Counted from the first letter of the stretch, positions 7,343-15,247 are shown. The stretch is 25,582 nucleotides of DNA from Chloroflexota bacterium (GCA_003577005.1 QEUW01000215.1:1-25582), one strand, 5' to 3'. Numbers and translations are program-made. Notes: generated from the sequence alone by a model not told the origin.

Positions 7343-10177
7343 CTACCGGTGTTGCTGCACAAATGGCAAGAGGAGGCGGGTGCTTTGCCCCACCGCTGGT
7401 TCCTCGCTCTCGTCGAGCGAACTTGGTCGTGGATTGCAGTAGTGGCTGGGGTCGGTGGCGACCAGGTCGAGCACGCGTACGGTGGCAAGATTAAAGTAGG
7501 TGCTGCGGGTAACGTTGGCCTCGTCGCGGCAGCCGTCGACAATGATGACACCGGCGGTGGTTTCGAGGTTAACAGCGGTGCTCATGGCAAAATAGCGCCA
7601 CGATTCACCCGGCGCCAGCAGATCATCGCCATCATCGCTGGCGGGGTCGAAGAGAGGCGCCACGGTTGTGTAGCTATCGGTCACGGTGATTTGGGCGCGG
7701 GGAAAGGTGATCGTGCCGGTGTTGGTGATGATAAAGGTCCACGTGACTGGCCGGCCATCCTCGATCACCGGCACATCCGCCCCATTGGGGTCATCGGCGT
7801 CGGCGCCATTGGTGAATTTCTTGATGGTGATGCCCGGGACGACACCCGCTTCCGGCGGGTTGCAATAGTGTGCAGGGTCCTCGTCTTCTGCGCCGGGGAT
7901 GACCACTCGCCCGATGTTGCGATAGGTGTTGCGCAAAACGGGGAACCCAAACCCGAGGGGGTCGCAGCCATTGATCACCGTTGTATTGGGGCTCGGGTTG
8001 TCCAGATCTTCCACCTGGGTGGTGGCAAAGTAGCGCCAGGTTTCGCCGGGCGAGAGAATCTCGTCGCCGTCGTCGCTGGCGGGGTCAAAGATGGGCGTGA
8101 CCGCCGGATGGCTGTCTGTCACGACCACGTCGCTGCGGTTGAAGGCAAGATTCCCAGTATTGGTCACCAGGTAGGTCCAGGTGACGACCGCGCCCGGGTT
8201 CAACTCGGGCACATCGACATCGTTTGGATTGTCGGCATCGGCGTTGTTGACGAATTTCTTGATGACGATGTTTGGCCCAGGCGGGTTACAATAGTGCGCC
8301 GGGTCCTCGTCTTCTGCACCGGGGACCGTCACCTGTCCCATGTTGCGGTAGGTCTCTCGTTCGCCTGGCACGGCCAGACCACCGGGATTACAACCATCGA
8401 CAACAACCGTGCCGGGTTCGGGTGTTCTCAGTTCCTGGGCAACGGCAGAGGCGCGATAGAACCAGGTTTCGCCCGGCGAGAGAATCTCATCGCCGCCTGC
8501 ATCGCTGAGGGGATCGAATAGCGGTGTCACACCAGGCTGGCTGTCGGTGACGACTACGCTGGCGCGTAGAAAGGGTAGGTTGCCCGTATTGGTCACGCGG
8601 TAGAGCCAGTTGACCGTTTCGCCCGGCACCAGTTGGGGAACATCGGGGGCGTTCGGGTCATTGGCGTCGGCGTTGTTGACCAGTTTGACGATTTCGATCC
8701 CCGGCGCCGGTGGGTTGCAGTAGTGGCTGGGGTCAAAATCAGTCAGCGTGTTGACGATCACGGTTCCCACATTGCGGTAGGTTGCGCGCGCCAGCCCGGT
8801 TCCCGACGGGTCGCAGCCGGGCACAGTGACCGTACCGATAGCGGTGCTGAGCAGGTTTTGCGCCACGCCCACCACCTGATACCGCCAGACTTCCCCCGGC
8901 GCCAGGAAAGCGTCGCCGTCGCCGTCATCCACCAACACCGGTGTTACCCCCGGTTGGCTGTCGGTGACGACCACGCTGGCGACCGGGTAAGAGACGGTGC
9001 CAGTATTGGTGACTACATAGGTCCATGTCACCGTGGCGCCCGGCGCAATGAGCGGCACATCAGGGTCATTGGGGTTGTCGGCATCGGCGTTATTGGTAAA
9101 TTTCTTGATTTCGATCCCCGGCGCCGGATTGCAATAGTGGCTGGGGTCCGTGTCGGTCAGGTTGTTGACGGTCACTGCGCCGATGTTGCGATAGGTGTTC
9201 CGTGTAAGACCGGTGCCGCTGGGGTCGCAGCCCGGCACGATGGTCGTACCGCCGGTGGCGTTGCTCAGATTTTGCGCCGGCAGCGTCGCGACATAGAGCC
9301 AGACTTCGCCCGGGTCGAGGATGCCATCGGCGCCCACATCGCTCGCCGGCACAAACTGGGGTGTGACGCCAGGTTGGTCATCGGTGACGACGACTTCAGC
9401 CAGGGTAAACGGAACCGTGCCTGTGTTGCGGACGCGGTAGGTCCAGACCACCGTATCTCCCGGTGGAATCTGCGGCACATCTCCGTCATTGGGGCCATCG
9501 GCGTCGCGCCCATTGGTAAACTTCTCAATGTCGATGCCTGGGGTGGAAAAAAAGTACGTGATCGACACCACCACCGACGCAGCCTGTGCTCGCAACAGAG
9601 CGCTCAGATTGCCTGGCCCGCGAATAAAGGAGATGCCCGAAGCCAGCGCTGGGATTGAAACATTACCCGTTCCGATAAAAGGAGCCATATCCACGGCGCC
9701 GGTCAGGGTGAGCGAAATCTCCTTGGTATTGGAGATGGAGAAGGTTCGGCCTGACAGCCCATCAAAGTCGAGCACATTGTCAAAGGGCGGAACCAGTTCG
9801 ACGCGAGTGGTTGAGGGAATACTCTCTACGGCAAGGTTATTTGGCAAAGTGACATGGATGGTAACGCTGTGTGTGGCTGAAATGAGCGCAGCATTGGGGC
9901 CTGTATTCTCGTACTGAACATCACCCTGAACAAAACCTTCGACGGCGATACGGACGGCGTTTAGCTCTCCCAGTGCAGGGTCGAATTGAGGCAGGGCGAG
10001 TGTGCCGCTCCAGTTCGTCGGCGTTACCGGCCCAGAGCGACAGTCGTTCGTCGGGCTGGGTGGGAATGCGGCGCAATAGCTGATCTCAGCCGCGTTGGCC
10101 GTGCGGCTTGCCAACGCCCACAGCCCAAACGCAATGAAACAGACAACAAGTGGACGGATTGCTAGCGCACTCTTCAT
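7343..10177 (-). CDS. Large secreted protein: choice-of-anchor-like domain plus five DUF11-like repeats (exoprotein 2)
   Basis: A 944-aa exported protein. The ATG at 10177 has AGGAT about 8 nt upstream. A signal peptide occupies residues 1 to about 29 (hydrophobic core VVCFIAFGLWALA, cleavage after ANA). Residues about 30-210 are a beta-rich domain that resembles the N-terminal domains of exoproteins 1 and 3 (FDPALGELNAVRIAVEG, FDNVLDFDGLSGRTF, GTGNVSIP). Five tandem domains of about 140 aa follow. Each begins like PGIEIKKFTNNADADNPN, contains WTYxVTNTG and VVVTDSQPGVTP, and ends in DPSHYCNP; each carries two conserved cysteines. These match the DUF11/DUF7507 type of repeat found in bacterial surface proteins. 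The Asp-rich starts may bind calcium (inference). The tail is TRLLLPFVQQHR. There is no membrane anchor. Likely an extended surface or matrix stalk. Confidence 0.87.
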   Translation of the reverse strand: MKSALAIRPLVVCFIAFGLWALASRTANAAEISYCAAFPPSPTNDCRSGPVTPTNWSGTLALPQFDPALGELNAVRIAVEGFVQGDVQYENTGPNAALISATHSVTIHVTLPNNLAVESIPSTTRVELVPPFDNVLDFDGLSGRTFSISNTKEISLTLTGAVDMAPFIGTGNVSIPALASGISFIRGPGNLSALLRAQAASVVVSITYFFSTPGIDIEKFTNGRDADGPNDGDVPQIPPGDTVVWTYRVRNTGTVPFTLAEVVVTDDQPGVTPQFVPASDVGADGILDPGEVWLYVATLPAQNLSNATGGTTIVPGCDPSGTGLTRNTYRNIGAVTVNNLTDTDPSHYCNPAPGIEIKKFTNNADADNPNDPDVPLIAPGATVTWTYVVTNTGTVSYPVASVVVTDSQPGVTPVLVDDGDGDAFLAPGEVWRYQVVGVAQNLLSTAIGTVTVPGCDPSGTGLARATYRNVGTVIVNTLTDFDPSHYCNPPAPGIEIVKLVNNADANDPNAPDVPQLVPGETVNWLYRVTNTGNLPFLRASVVVTDSQPGVTPLFDPLSDAGGDEILSPGETWFYRASAVAQELRTPEPGTVVVDGCNPGGLAVPGERETYRNMGQVTVPGAEDEDPAHYCNPPGPNIVIKKFVNNADADNPNDVDVPELNPGAVVTWTYLVTNTGNLAFNRSDVVVTDSHPAVTPIFDPASDDGDEILSPGETWRYFATTQVEDLDNPSPNTTVINGCDPLGFGFPVLRNTYRNIGRVVIPGAEDEDPAHYCNPPEAGVVPGITIKKFTNGADADDPNGADVPVIEDGRPVTWTFIITNTGTITFPRAQITVTDSYTTVAPLFDPASDDGDDLLAPGESWRYFAMSTAVNLETTAGVIIVDGCRDEANVTRSTYFNLATVRVLDLVATDPSHYCNPRPSSLDESEEPAVGQSTRLLLPFVQQHR
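7431..9543 (-). repeat. Five in-frame tandem repeats of 411-440 bp inside exoprotein 2
   Basis: Repeat boundaries, judged from the recurring PGIxIxKF start, are near 9543, 9123, 8707, 8282 and 7842, with the last unit ending near 7431. The protein copies are clearly alike, but the DNA has diverged, so these are old domain duplications and not a recent DNA-level array. Confidence 0.85.
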
Positions 10178-10468
10178 GATGGTTATCCTATCTTGATCAC
10201 TGTGGGCGAATTGCGGCGGGAGACGATGAGTGGCATCAGTGCAATCAGGTCGACGCTCATCAGGACGGCGCGTCCCGACCCAGGCTCCGGCGAGTTCAAA
10301 CAGCCGGTAGCTTTCCGGAGACTATAGTGTACCGAACAAACGAGCGGTTACGCCGGCCCTGCAGCGGCGAGTGAGTTCTGAGGTATATATCCGGCCAATG
10401 CATCCCCTCACCGGCCGAATCAGGGCCTAAGGTGGCGTTCAACGTTATCCGAAATATTCCTTTACATC

Positions 10469-10496
10469 ATCAATGTATCAAGATCAATGTATCAAG
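10469..10496. repeat. Perfect 14-bp tandem duplication
   Basis: ATCAATGTATCAAG occurs twice head to tail (10469-10482 and 10483-10496) in the leader region upstream of exoprotein 2. It could be a recent slippage duplication or a doubled regulator site. Confidence 0.9.
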
Positions 10497-10671
10497 CTGG
10501 ATACGAGGCCGGCGGCAGCGCTGAATGCCACCGGTCGCTAAAGCGAACATTTACATTATACTGATTTCGTAAAAATATGCATCTCGCATCAAGCGATGTA
10601 GGGGTTTGTCTACCTGTAGCGTCTCTTGCCGTGACCAGCCGGTGGTGAGGAGCTTTCTCGGGTGGCTGTGC

Positions 10672-10720
10672 TCGCCTGGGTTATATGGGCCCGGCAGGTA
10701 CACCCATGTGACCCAGGCGA
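10672..10720 (-). terminator. Long inverted repeat after exoprotein 3 (possible terminator)
   Basis: Arms 10672-10689 and 10703-10720 pair over 18 positions with two exceptions, around a 13-nt loop, 8 bp after the stop codon of the minus-strand gene ending at 10728. The two exceptions are U-G pairs in plus-strand RNA but A-C mismatches in minus-strand RNA, and no T-run follows on the minus strand. The placement fits a terminator, but the pairing does not favour that strand. Confidence 0.45.
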
Positions 10721-10727
10721 CTATCAC

Positions 10728-12320
10728 TCAACGTTCACTAGCAAAGATGGTTGGGAGAAAGAGTTGGCGATTTGGTTGTGAATCCGCGTTGCCGGCGCGC
10801 CGGGCGCCGCTTGGGCCGACGACATCTGGCGACCAGCCAAGCCCCGGCGGCATGATACAGACATGGACAATGCCCACTGAGTCGGCTGCATAGTAGCTCC
10901 AATTGGCCGCCATGGGGATCTCAAAGATGAGATGTTGCACCATCACTTGTTCTTCGATGGGATACTCGGTAGTCACACCGTTTACCTCACCGACCCAGCG
11001 ATTGACGCGTTTATCATTGTCATCATCGATCACCACGGCTCCAATCGTAATGCCTGGTTCAAGGTAACCCAGTTCGACGGGGCCATCCACATGTGCAACA
11101 AAGTCACAGTCACCTGTGCAGGCCCAGACGCGCTGCTGGATATCTTGTCTAGGATTGATGTCTACCGGGAGGTCGAGCACGCGTTCCCCGCCGGCGTTGA
11201 CCTCGCCTAGGACGGTTTCAAAGTGGAAGTGGCGGCCTGTCGAGATACGTCGTTTGACAATAAAGACGTCATACTCGTCGGGCAAAATATACGTGCCGTG
11301 CCCAAAGCCTAGAAACTGGATGTCCGGTGTCTCCACGTGTCCATCGCCGTCGAGCGGGCAGAGGGAAACCGTACTGGCATAATAGTTGCTGGGGTCGCTG
11401 TCATGCACCTCACGCCTGGGGTTGACGCCATCATCAGGTGTCTTAGCTGTTACTGTGGCGACGTTGGTGTATTGCCCAACCTGGGCGCCTGTTGTGCTTG
11501 CCAACGTGCAGAGCATGGTGTCGCCGGCGGCCAGCGTGGTGCCAGGGCAGGAGATCGTCCCTTCCTGGTCATCCAGAATCACCACCTCTTCCAGATCGAC
11601 CGTGCCCGTGTTGGTCACAATGTAGGTCCACGTTACAGGATCGCCAGGGGCAAGAAAAACGCCAGGCGCGTCGTCAGCGTCCTCGCCATTGGTGAATTTT
11701 TCGAGATCAACGCTGGTGCCCTGGTATAAATAAGTGACGGTTACAAAGGCCGAGGCTTCGGTGATATAACTGAGCGCCAGGTTGCCGCCCCCCTGTCCGC
11801 TTGCCCTTCCACTGGCGTTGACCGGGAGCAGGATCGAACCTTCGCCGGTAAAGAGGGTGAGATCGGTCGCTTCGGTAAAGATATCGCTTTCGACGATATG
11901 GATACCAACCAGGCGGGGGAAGAGACGCCCCGACTCGCCGGCAAAATCGATGACGCCATCAAATGCGCTGACCGCTTCTGTAACCGAAGCCACGGGGATC
12001 GACTCGATAATCGTGGAGCCATTGGGTCGCTGTAAGGCCACGTTGGCCGACATCCCAACGGTGACCTGGGTAGCCTGGGCGTCGAGGCTCTCAAAGCGCG
12101 CTTGGCCCTGCAAACGACCATCCAGGACAAATTCAACGCCGGTGAGGAAGCCAATATCGGCGTCAAAACGGGGAAAGCGCATTGCATCCGACCAGTCGGT
12201 GGGTTGAAGGTCAATGGTGTCGGTATAGACCTGGCGCGCCTGTGCATATGTAGTCGTAGGGAGCAAACAGACAAGCCACGCGATTACAGCCGCAATGAGA
12301 AACCTGGAGAGCACGCACAT
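10728..12320 (-). CDS. Secreted choice-of-anchor-E/DUF11-like protein, paralogue of exoprotein 1 (exoprotein 3)
   Basis: A 530-aa exported protein. The ATG at 12320 is chosen because AGGAGG lies 7 nt upstream and a signal peptide begins there (hydrophobic FLIAAVIAWLVCLL, cleavage near TYAQA); the frame is open to 12518. Residues about 28-235 are the choice-of-anchor-E-like domain (FDADIGFLTGVEFVLDG, SGQGGGNLALSY). One DUF11-like domain follows (SVDLEKFTNGEDAD, WTYIVTNTG). The C-terminal ~185 residues match the unrecognised domain of exoprotein 1: LCPLDGDG, GTYILPDEYDVFIVKR, RVWACTGDCDF, PGITIGAVVIDDDNDKRVN, MAANWSYYAADS. The tail is RQLFLPTIFASER. Order and domain content equal those of exoprotein 1, so the pair arose by duplication, with exoprotein 2 between them. 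Function unknown; probably at the cell surface. Confidence 0.85.
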   Translation of the reverse strand: MCVLSRFLIAAVIAWLVCLLPTTTYAQARQVYTDTIDLQPTDWSDAMRFPRFDADIGFLTGVEFVLDGRLQGQARFESLDAQATQVTVGMSANVALQRPNGSTIIESIPVASVTEAVSAFDGVIDFAGESGRLFPRLVGIHIVESDIFTEATDLTLFTGEGSILLPVNASGRASGQGGGNLALSYITEASAFVTVTYLYQGTSVDLEKFTNGEDADDAPGVFLAPGDPVTWTYIVTNTGTVDLEEVVILDDQEGTISCPGTTLAAGDTMLCTLASTTGAQVGQYTNVATVTAKTPDDGVNPRREVHDSDPSNYYASTVSLCPLDGDGHVETPDIQFLGFGHGTYILPDEYDVFIVKRRISTGRHFHFETVLGEVNAGGERVLDLPVDINPRQDIQQRVWACTGDCDFVAHVDGPVELGYLEPGITIGAVVIDDDNDKRVNRWVGEVNGVTTEYPIEEQVMVQHLIFEIPMAANWSYYAADSVGIVHVCIMPPGLGWSPDVVGPSGARRAGNADSQPNRQLFLPTIFASER

Positions 12321-12795
12321 GCAAATTCCTCCTGTGTTACTGATCATCTGAGCGTATTGACAAGAACAAAGGGATGATGAGTCCGGTCGCTGACCCAAAG
12401 GCTTTGTCCGGTGAGCAAGGAAGGTAAGATTCTCCAGGTACCGACCAAACGCTGTGGTTGTCGTGGCAAGTACCGCAGAGCATCGGTCTACCGTTGCGTG
12501 GCCGCAGTGTTGACGCACAATGGTTGACGGGTAATAGTATAGATGAAGTATGAGGCTGCGTCAAAATTATACAAAGTTAATTTATGATTGTACGATAATT
12601 TCATGAATGATTGGCATATAATCATGTTAATCTAAATACTTGCTCAAAATGAATTGAGCATAACTTACTAAACAACGGTCGATGCTGCGCATCCGTTTGG
12701 GTGGCAGAAAATGTCCAATTGACATACCAATCGTCAGTAGGGCGACTCTTTTGGGTGTGCGTGGTGTTGAGGAGTATGTACCCGGTGGGCGCCCG
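12321..12795. other. 475-bp intergenic region, AT-rich in part, upstream of exoprotein 3
   Basis: No gene is supported. A minus-strand TATAAT (12571-12566), with a weak CGTACA 17 bp upstream, is the likely exoprotein 3 promoter and gives a leader of about 240 nt. The leader contains CCGG-N21-CCGG (12383-12411) around the self-complementary CAAAGGCTTTG. Around 12545-12660 the sequence is markedly AT-rich compared with its surroundings and contains a 7-bp inverted repeat, TGCTCAA/TTGAGCA (12641-12647 with 12654-12660). The remainder lies between this and the truncated SDR gene. Confidence 0.55.
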
Positions 12796-13512
12796 CTAGC
12801 TGCTGGCCGGGGACGCAAGAAACAGTACAGCGGCCGCAACTTCAGCGGCTGTACCCAAACGCCGGATAGGTGTATCTGCGTGCCAGCGCAACCGCTCTTC
12901 CTCCGTAGCCCCGGCGCCCAATAGATCAGTCTCGATGCGGCCCGGCGCTACGGCGTTGACGCGTATGTTGTGCCCGATCACCTCGCGCGCCAGCGAACGG
13001 GTGAAGGCGATCAACCCGCCCTTGGCTGCGGCATAATGGGCGTGATAGGCCGAACCACGCTGACCGGCTATCGATGCGATGTTGATGATTACGCCCGAAC
13101 GGGCGGCGATCATGGCGGGCAGCACGGCGCGGCAGCAGTAGAACGCCCCAGTCAGATTGGTGCGCAACACCTGCTCCCATTCCTCATCGCTTATCTCTAC
13201 CACCGGTGTACGTGGAAAAATACCGGCATTGTTGACCAGGATATCAAGGCGGCCATGCTCCGCCAGCACGTTCGCCACCAGGGTATCGACTGCGCTGCGG
13301 TTGCTCACATCGACCTGGCGCGCTGTTACCCGGCCATCCAGGCCGATGTGAGCAACCGCAGCGCAGACTGCCTCTGCCGCCGCATGGTCACTGTGATAAC
13401 AAAAGGTGACAGCACAGCCCGCCGCAGCCAGCGCCAGCGTAACCGCCCGGCCGATCCCGCGCGAGCCACCGGTTACCAGGCCGACTGCACCGGAAAATTG
13501 AGGATCTCTCAT
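12796..13512 (-). CDS. Short-chain dehydrogenase/reductase, C-terminally shortened
   Basis: A classical SDR of 238 aa that would use NAD(P)H. It has the TGGSRGIG dinucleotide loop (14-21), NNAG (94-97) and the catalytic set Ser147, Tyr160 and Lys164 with normal spacing. The closest family type is FabG-like 3-oxoacyl/polyol dehydrogenase. It starts 6 bp after the kinase gene stop, so it is almost certainly in the same operon, perhaps oxidising a polyol to the sugar the kinase phosphorylates (inference). The end is odd: the protein stops at FLASPASS, where the family normally continues through a VTGxxxxVDGG segment of about 12-15 residues. Reading past the TAG in frame gives RAPTGYILLN, which resembles that missing segment, so the gene may carry a nonsense mutation or a rearranged end. 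Whether it is active is uncertain. Confidence 0.85.
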   Translation of the reverse strand: MRDPQFSGAVGLVTGGSRGIGRAVTLALAAAGCAVTFCYHSDHAAAEAVCAAVAHIGLDGRVTARQVDVSNRSAVDTLVANVLAEHGRLDILVNNAGIFPRTPVVEISDEEWEQVLRTNLTGAFYCCRAVLPAMIAARSGVIINIASIAGQRGSAYHAHYAAAKGGLIAFTRSLAREVIGHNIRVNAVAPGRIETDLLGAGATEEERLRWHADTPIRRLGTAAEVAAAVLFLASPASS

Positions 13513-13518
13513 TGGACT

Positions 13519-15045
13519 TTACGCTATATCCGCCAACTTTTGGAACGATTCTTTCAACGCTGGATAAAGCCCCCGGTATACCGGGTACAACGCATCATAG
13601 CGCCTGGCGACTGCGGGCTGGGGTTGATAGATCGCGCCCCGTTGCACCATGCCCACCACCGCATCCTCCACGCTCGGGTAAAGCCCAACCGCCGCGGCTG
13701 CCACAATCGCATCCCCCAGCGGCGCACCTGTGGCGGCTGCCGGCAGGTGCAGCGGGCGGTTGAGCACATCGGCCTTGATCTGATTCCAGATCGCACTGCG
13801 CGAACCGCCGCCAACGCAGGCCAGTCTTGCCAGCGGGAAGCCGCCAGTCGCAGCCGCTTCGACATTGTGGCGTAGACCAAAGGCGGCCCCTTCCATGATG
13901 GCGCGCACCAGGTCGGCCTTTTGGGTCGCCAGGGAGAGGCCAAAAAAGACGCCGCGCGCATCACTGTCCCAGATCGGTGACCGCTCGCCGTACAGATAGG
14001 GCAAAAAGAGCAAGCGATTGGCCCCGGGTGGACTTTGTGTGGCAAGCTGGCTCAGCCGCTCAAAAGGGTCGATGCCCAGCCGTTCCGCCTCGTGACGTTC
14101 GACCTCACCCAGTTGGTCGCGGAACCAACGCAGCGCTCCACCCGACGCCACTAGCGCACCCACCACCAAATGCTTGCCCGGTACGGCGTGACCTAGCGGG
14201 ATCAGTTCGTTACCCAGATAGGAACGGTCACTGCAGATGAGCAAGACGGTGGACTGGCCGGTCATTTCCACGGCGTCACCGGCGTTGACCAGACCGGCCT
14301 CCACTGCCGCGGCCGTCCCGTCGGTCATGCCGGCGATAACGGGAGTGCCCGACGCCAGCCCCGTTGCCTCGCCTGCGCTGGCGGTCACCTCACCCACGAT
14401 TGCGCCGCAAGGCTGGAGCGCCGGCAGCCGGGCAGGGTCGATCCCCATCTGCTCTAACAATGGCTCTGACCAGTTCTGACGCTTGCTATCAAAACAGAGG
14501 GTAATCGGCCCATGCGAAAGGTCCATACCAAAGACGCCACACAGATGCCGGACGATATAGCCATTGGCCTGCAATACCTGGTGCGTTTCGCCATAGCGGT
14601 CGGCAGCGTGCTCTTTGAACCAGAGCAATTTGGGCGCCAGATAGTAGGGGTCGATGCGCCCGCCATTGGTCTGGGTGATCACCTCTTCGCCAATCTGTTC
14701 CCGCAACCAGGCGCATTGCGGTTCCGAGCGCCGGTCCATCCAGATCAGGGCCGGCGCCAGCGGGCGGCCCTGGCGATCCACTGCCGTCATTGTGGGCGCC
14801 TGGCAACTGACGCCCACCCCGGCGACGGCCCGAGCATCGATCCCGTGCTGCGTAAAAAGCTGGCGCAGCACAGCACAGGTTGCCCGCCACCAATCCTCCG
14901 GGTCCTGCTCGGCCCAGTTGGGCTGGGGGTAGTGGGTCGGATATTCCTGACCGGCCTGGGCCAGGGGTGTGCCAGCAGGGTCAAAGACCACAGCCTTGGC
15001 GCTCGTCGTACCGATGTCGATGCCGATCAAGAGGCGTTTTGGCAT
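13519..15045 (-). CDS. xylB: FGGY-family sugar kinase, xylulokinase-type
   Basis: ATP-dependent sugar kinase of 508 aa, the usual FGGY length. Features are the N-terminal phosphate loop GIDIGTTSAK (8-17), WMDRR, the conserved GMTDGTAAAVEAGLVNAGD region with EMTGQST, and the C-terminal ATP-site GGGSRSAIWNQIKADVLNRP. The sequence fits xylulokinase (D-xylulose to D-xylulose 5-phosphate) best, but related FGGY kinases for other ketoses or polyols cannot be excluded. The start at 15045 has AAAGGAG 6 nt upstream; the frame is open to 15246. The SDR gene follows after 6 bp. No xylose isomerase or sugar transporter is in the window, so the substrate is unproven. A palindromic operator-like site overlaps its likely promoter. 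Confidence 0.85.
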   Translation of the reverse strand: MPKRLLIGIDIGTTSAKAVVFDPAGTPLAQAGQEYPTHYPQPNWAEQDPEDWWRATCAVLRQLFTQHGIDARAVAGVGVSCQAPTMTAVDRQGRPLAPALIWMDRRSEPQCAWLREQIGEEVITQTNGGRIDPYYLAPKLLWFKEHAADRYGETHQVLQANGYIVRHLCGVFGMDLSHGPITLCFDSKRQNWSEPLLEQMGIDPARLPALQPCGAIVGEVTASAGEATGLASGTPVIAGMTDGTAAAVEAGLVNAGDAVEMTGQSTVLLICSDRSYLGNELIPLGHAVPGKHLVVGALVASGGALRWFRDQLGEVERHEAERLGIDPFERLSQLATQSPPGANRLLFLPYLYGERSPIWDSDARGVFFGLSLATQKADLVRAIMEGAAFGLRHNVEAAATGGFPLARLACVGGGSRSAIWNQIKADVLNRPLHLPAAATGAPLGDAIVAAAAVGLYPSVEDAVVGMVQRGAIYQPQPAVARRYDALYPVYRGLYPALKESFQKLADIA

Positions 15046-15076
15046 AACAAACTCCTTTGCCTGGTTGCGTGCCGCG

Positions 15077-15113
15077 ATTATAGCGCAAGAAGGGATGCTG
15101 GCATAGCATCCCT
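15077..15113 (-). promoter_or_regulatory. Kinase promoter with overlapping palindromic operator
   Basis: On the minus strand a perfect TATAAT lies at 15082-15077, about 32 nt upstream of the kinase ATG. Immediately upstream is a perfect 9-bp palindrome, AGGGATGCT (15091-15099) and AGCATCCCT (15105-15113), with a 5-bp centre that covers the spacer and -35 position. No good -35 box is present. This is the expected position for a LacI/GntR-type repressor site or for an activator; which regulator is not known. Confidence 0.55.
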
Positions 15114-15247
15114 CATACCTGGGATTAAAGTCACGCAAGACAAGAAGTCGGTAGTTGCACCCTTGCGACATCTCTTGTTCAAACAGCCTATAACTGGAGA
15201 TGAGAACGTTTGGCGTGGCACAGAGAATCGAGTAGACTGGCGCCATA

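Larger units (their letters stand above)
10178..10727. other. 550-bp intergenic region between exoprotein genes 3 and 2
   Basis: No gene is seen. It holds the end of the exoprotein 3 transcript (inverted repeat 10672-10720), a minus-strand TATAAT (10560-10555) without a good -35 partner, a 14-bp tandem duplication (10469-10496), and two stems in the leader of exoprotein 2. The stems are CTCCGG/CCGGAG (10285-10290 with 10315-10320) and GGACG/CGTCC (10263-10267 with 10271-10275). If the TATAAT is used, the leader would be about 370 nt long. Confidence 0.6.

Noticed and set aside
7141..7551. A 136-codon minus-strand frame overlapping the end of exoprotein 2
   Set aside because: It covers the terminator hairpin, lacks a ribosome site and has no family features.
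7349..9658. Two long plus-strand frames (390 and 341 codons) with repeated GVIGVGVI-like words
   Set aside because: They are the complement of the five DUF11-like repeats of exoprotein 2, and the apparent repeats are inherited from it.
10260..12411. Possible c-di-GMP (GEMM) riboswitches before exoproteins 2 and 3, suggested by CAAAGC/GAAAGC words
   Set aside because: The preceding AAACC/GAAA stem required by the GEMM consensus is not present, so only the short stems are reported.
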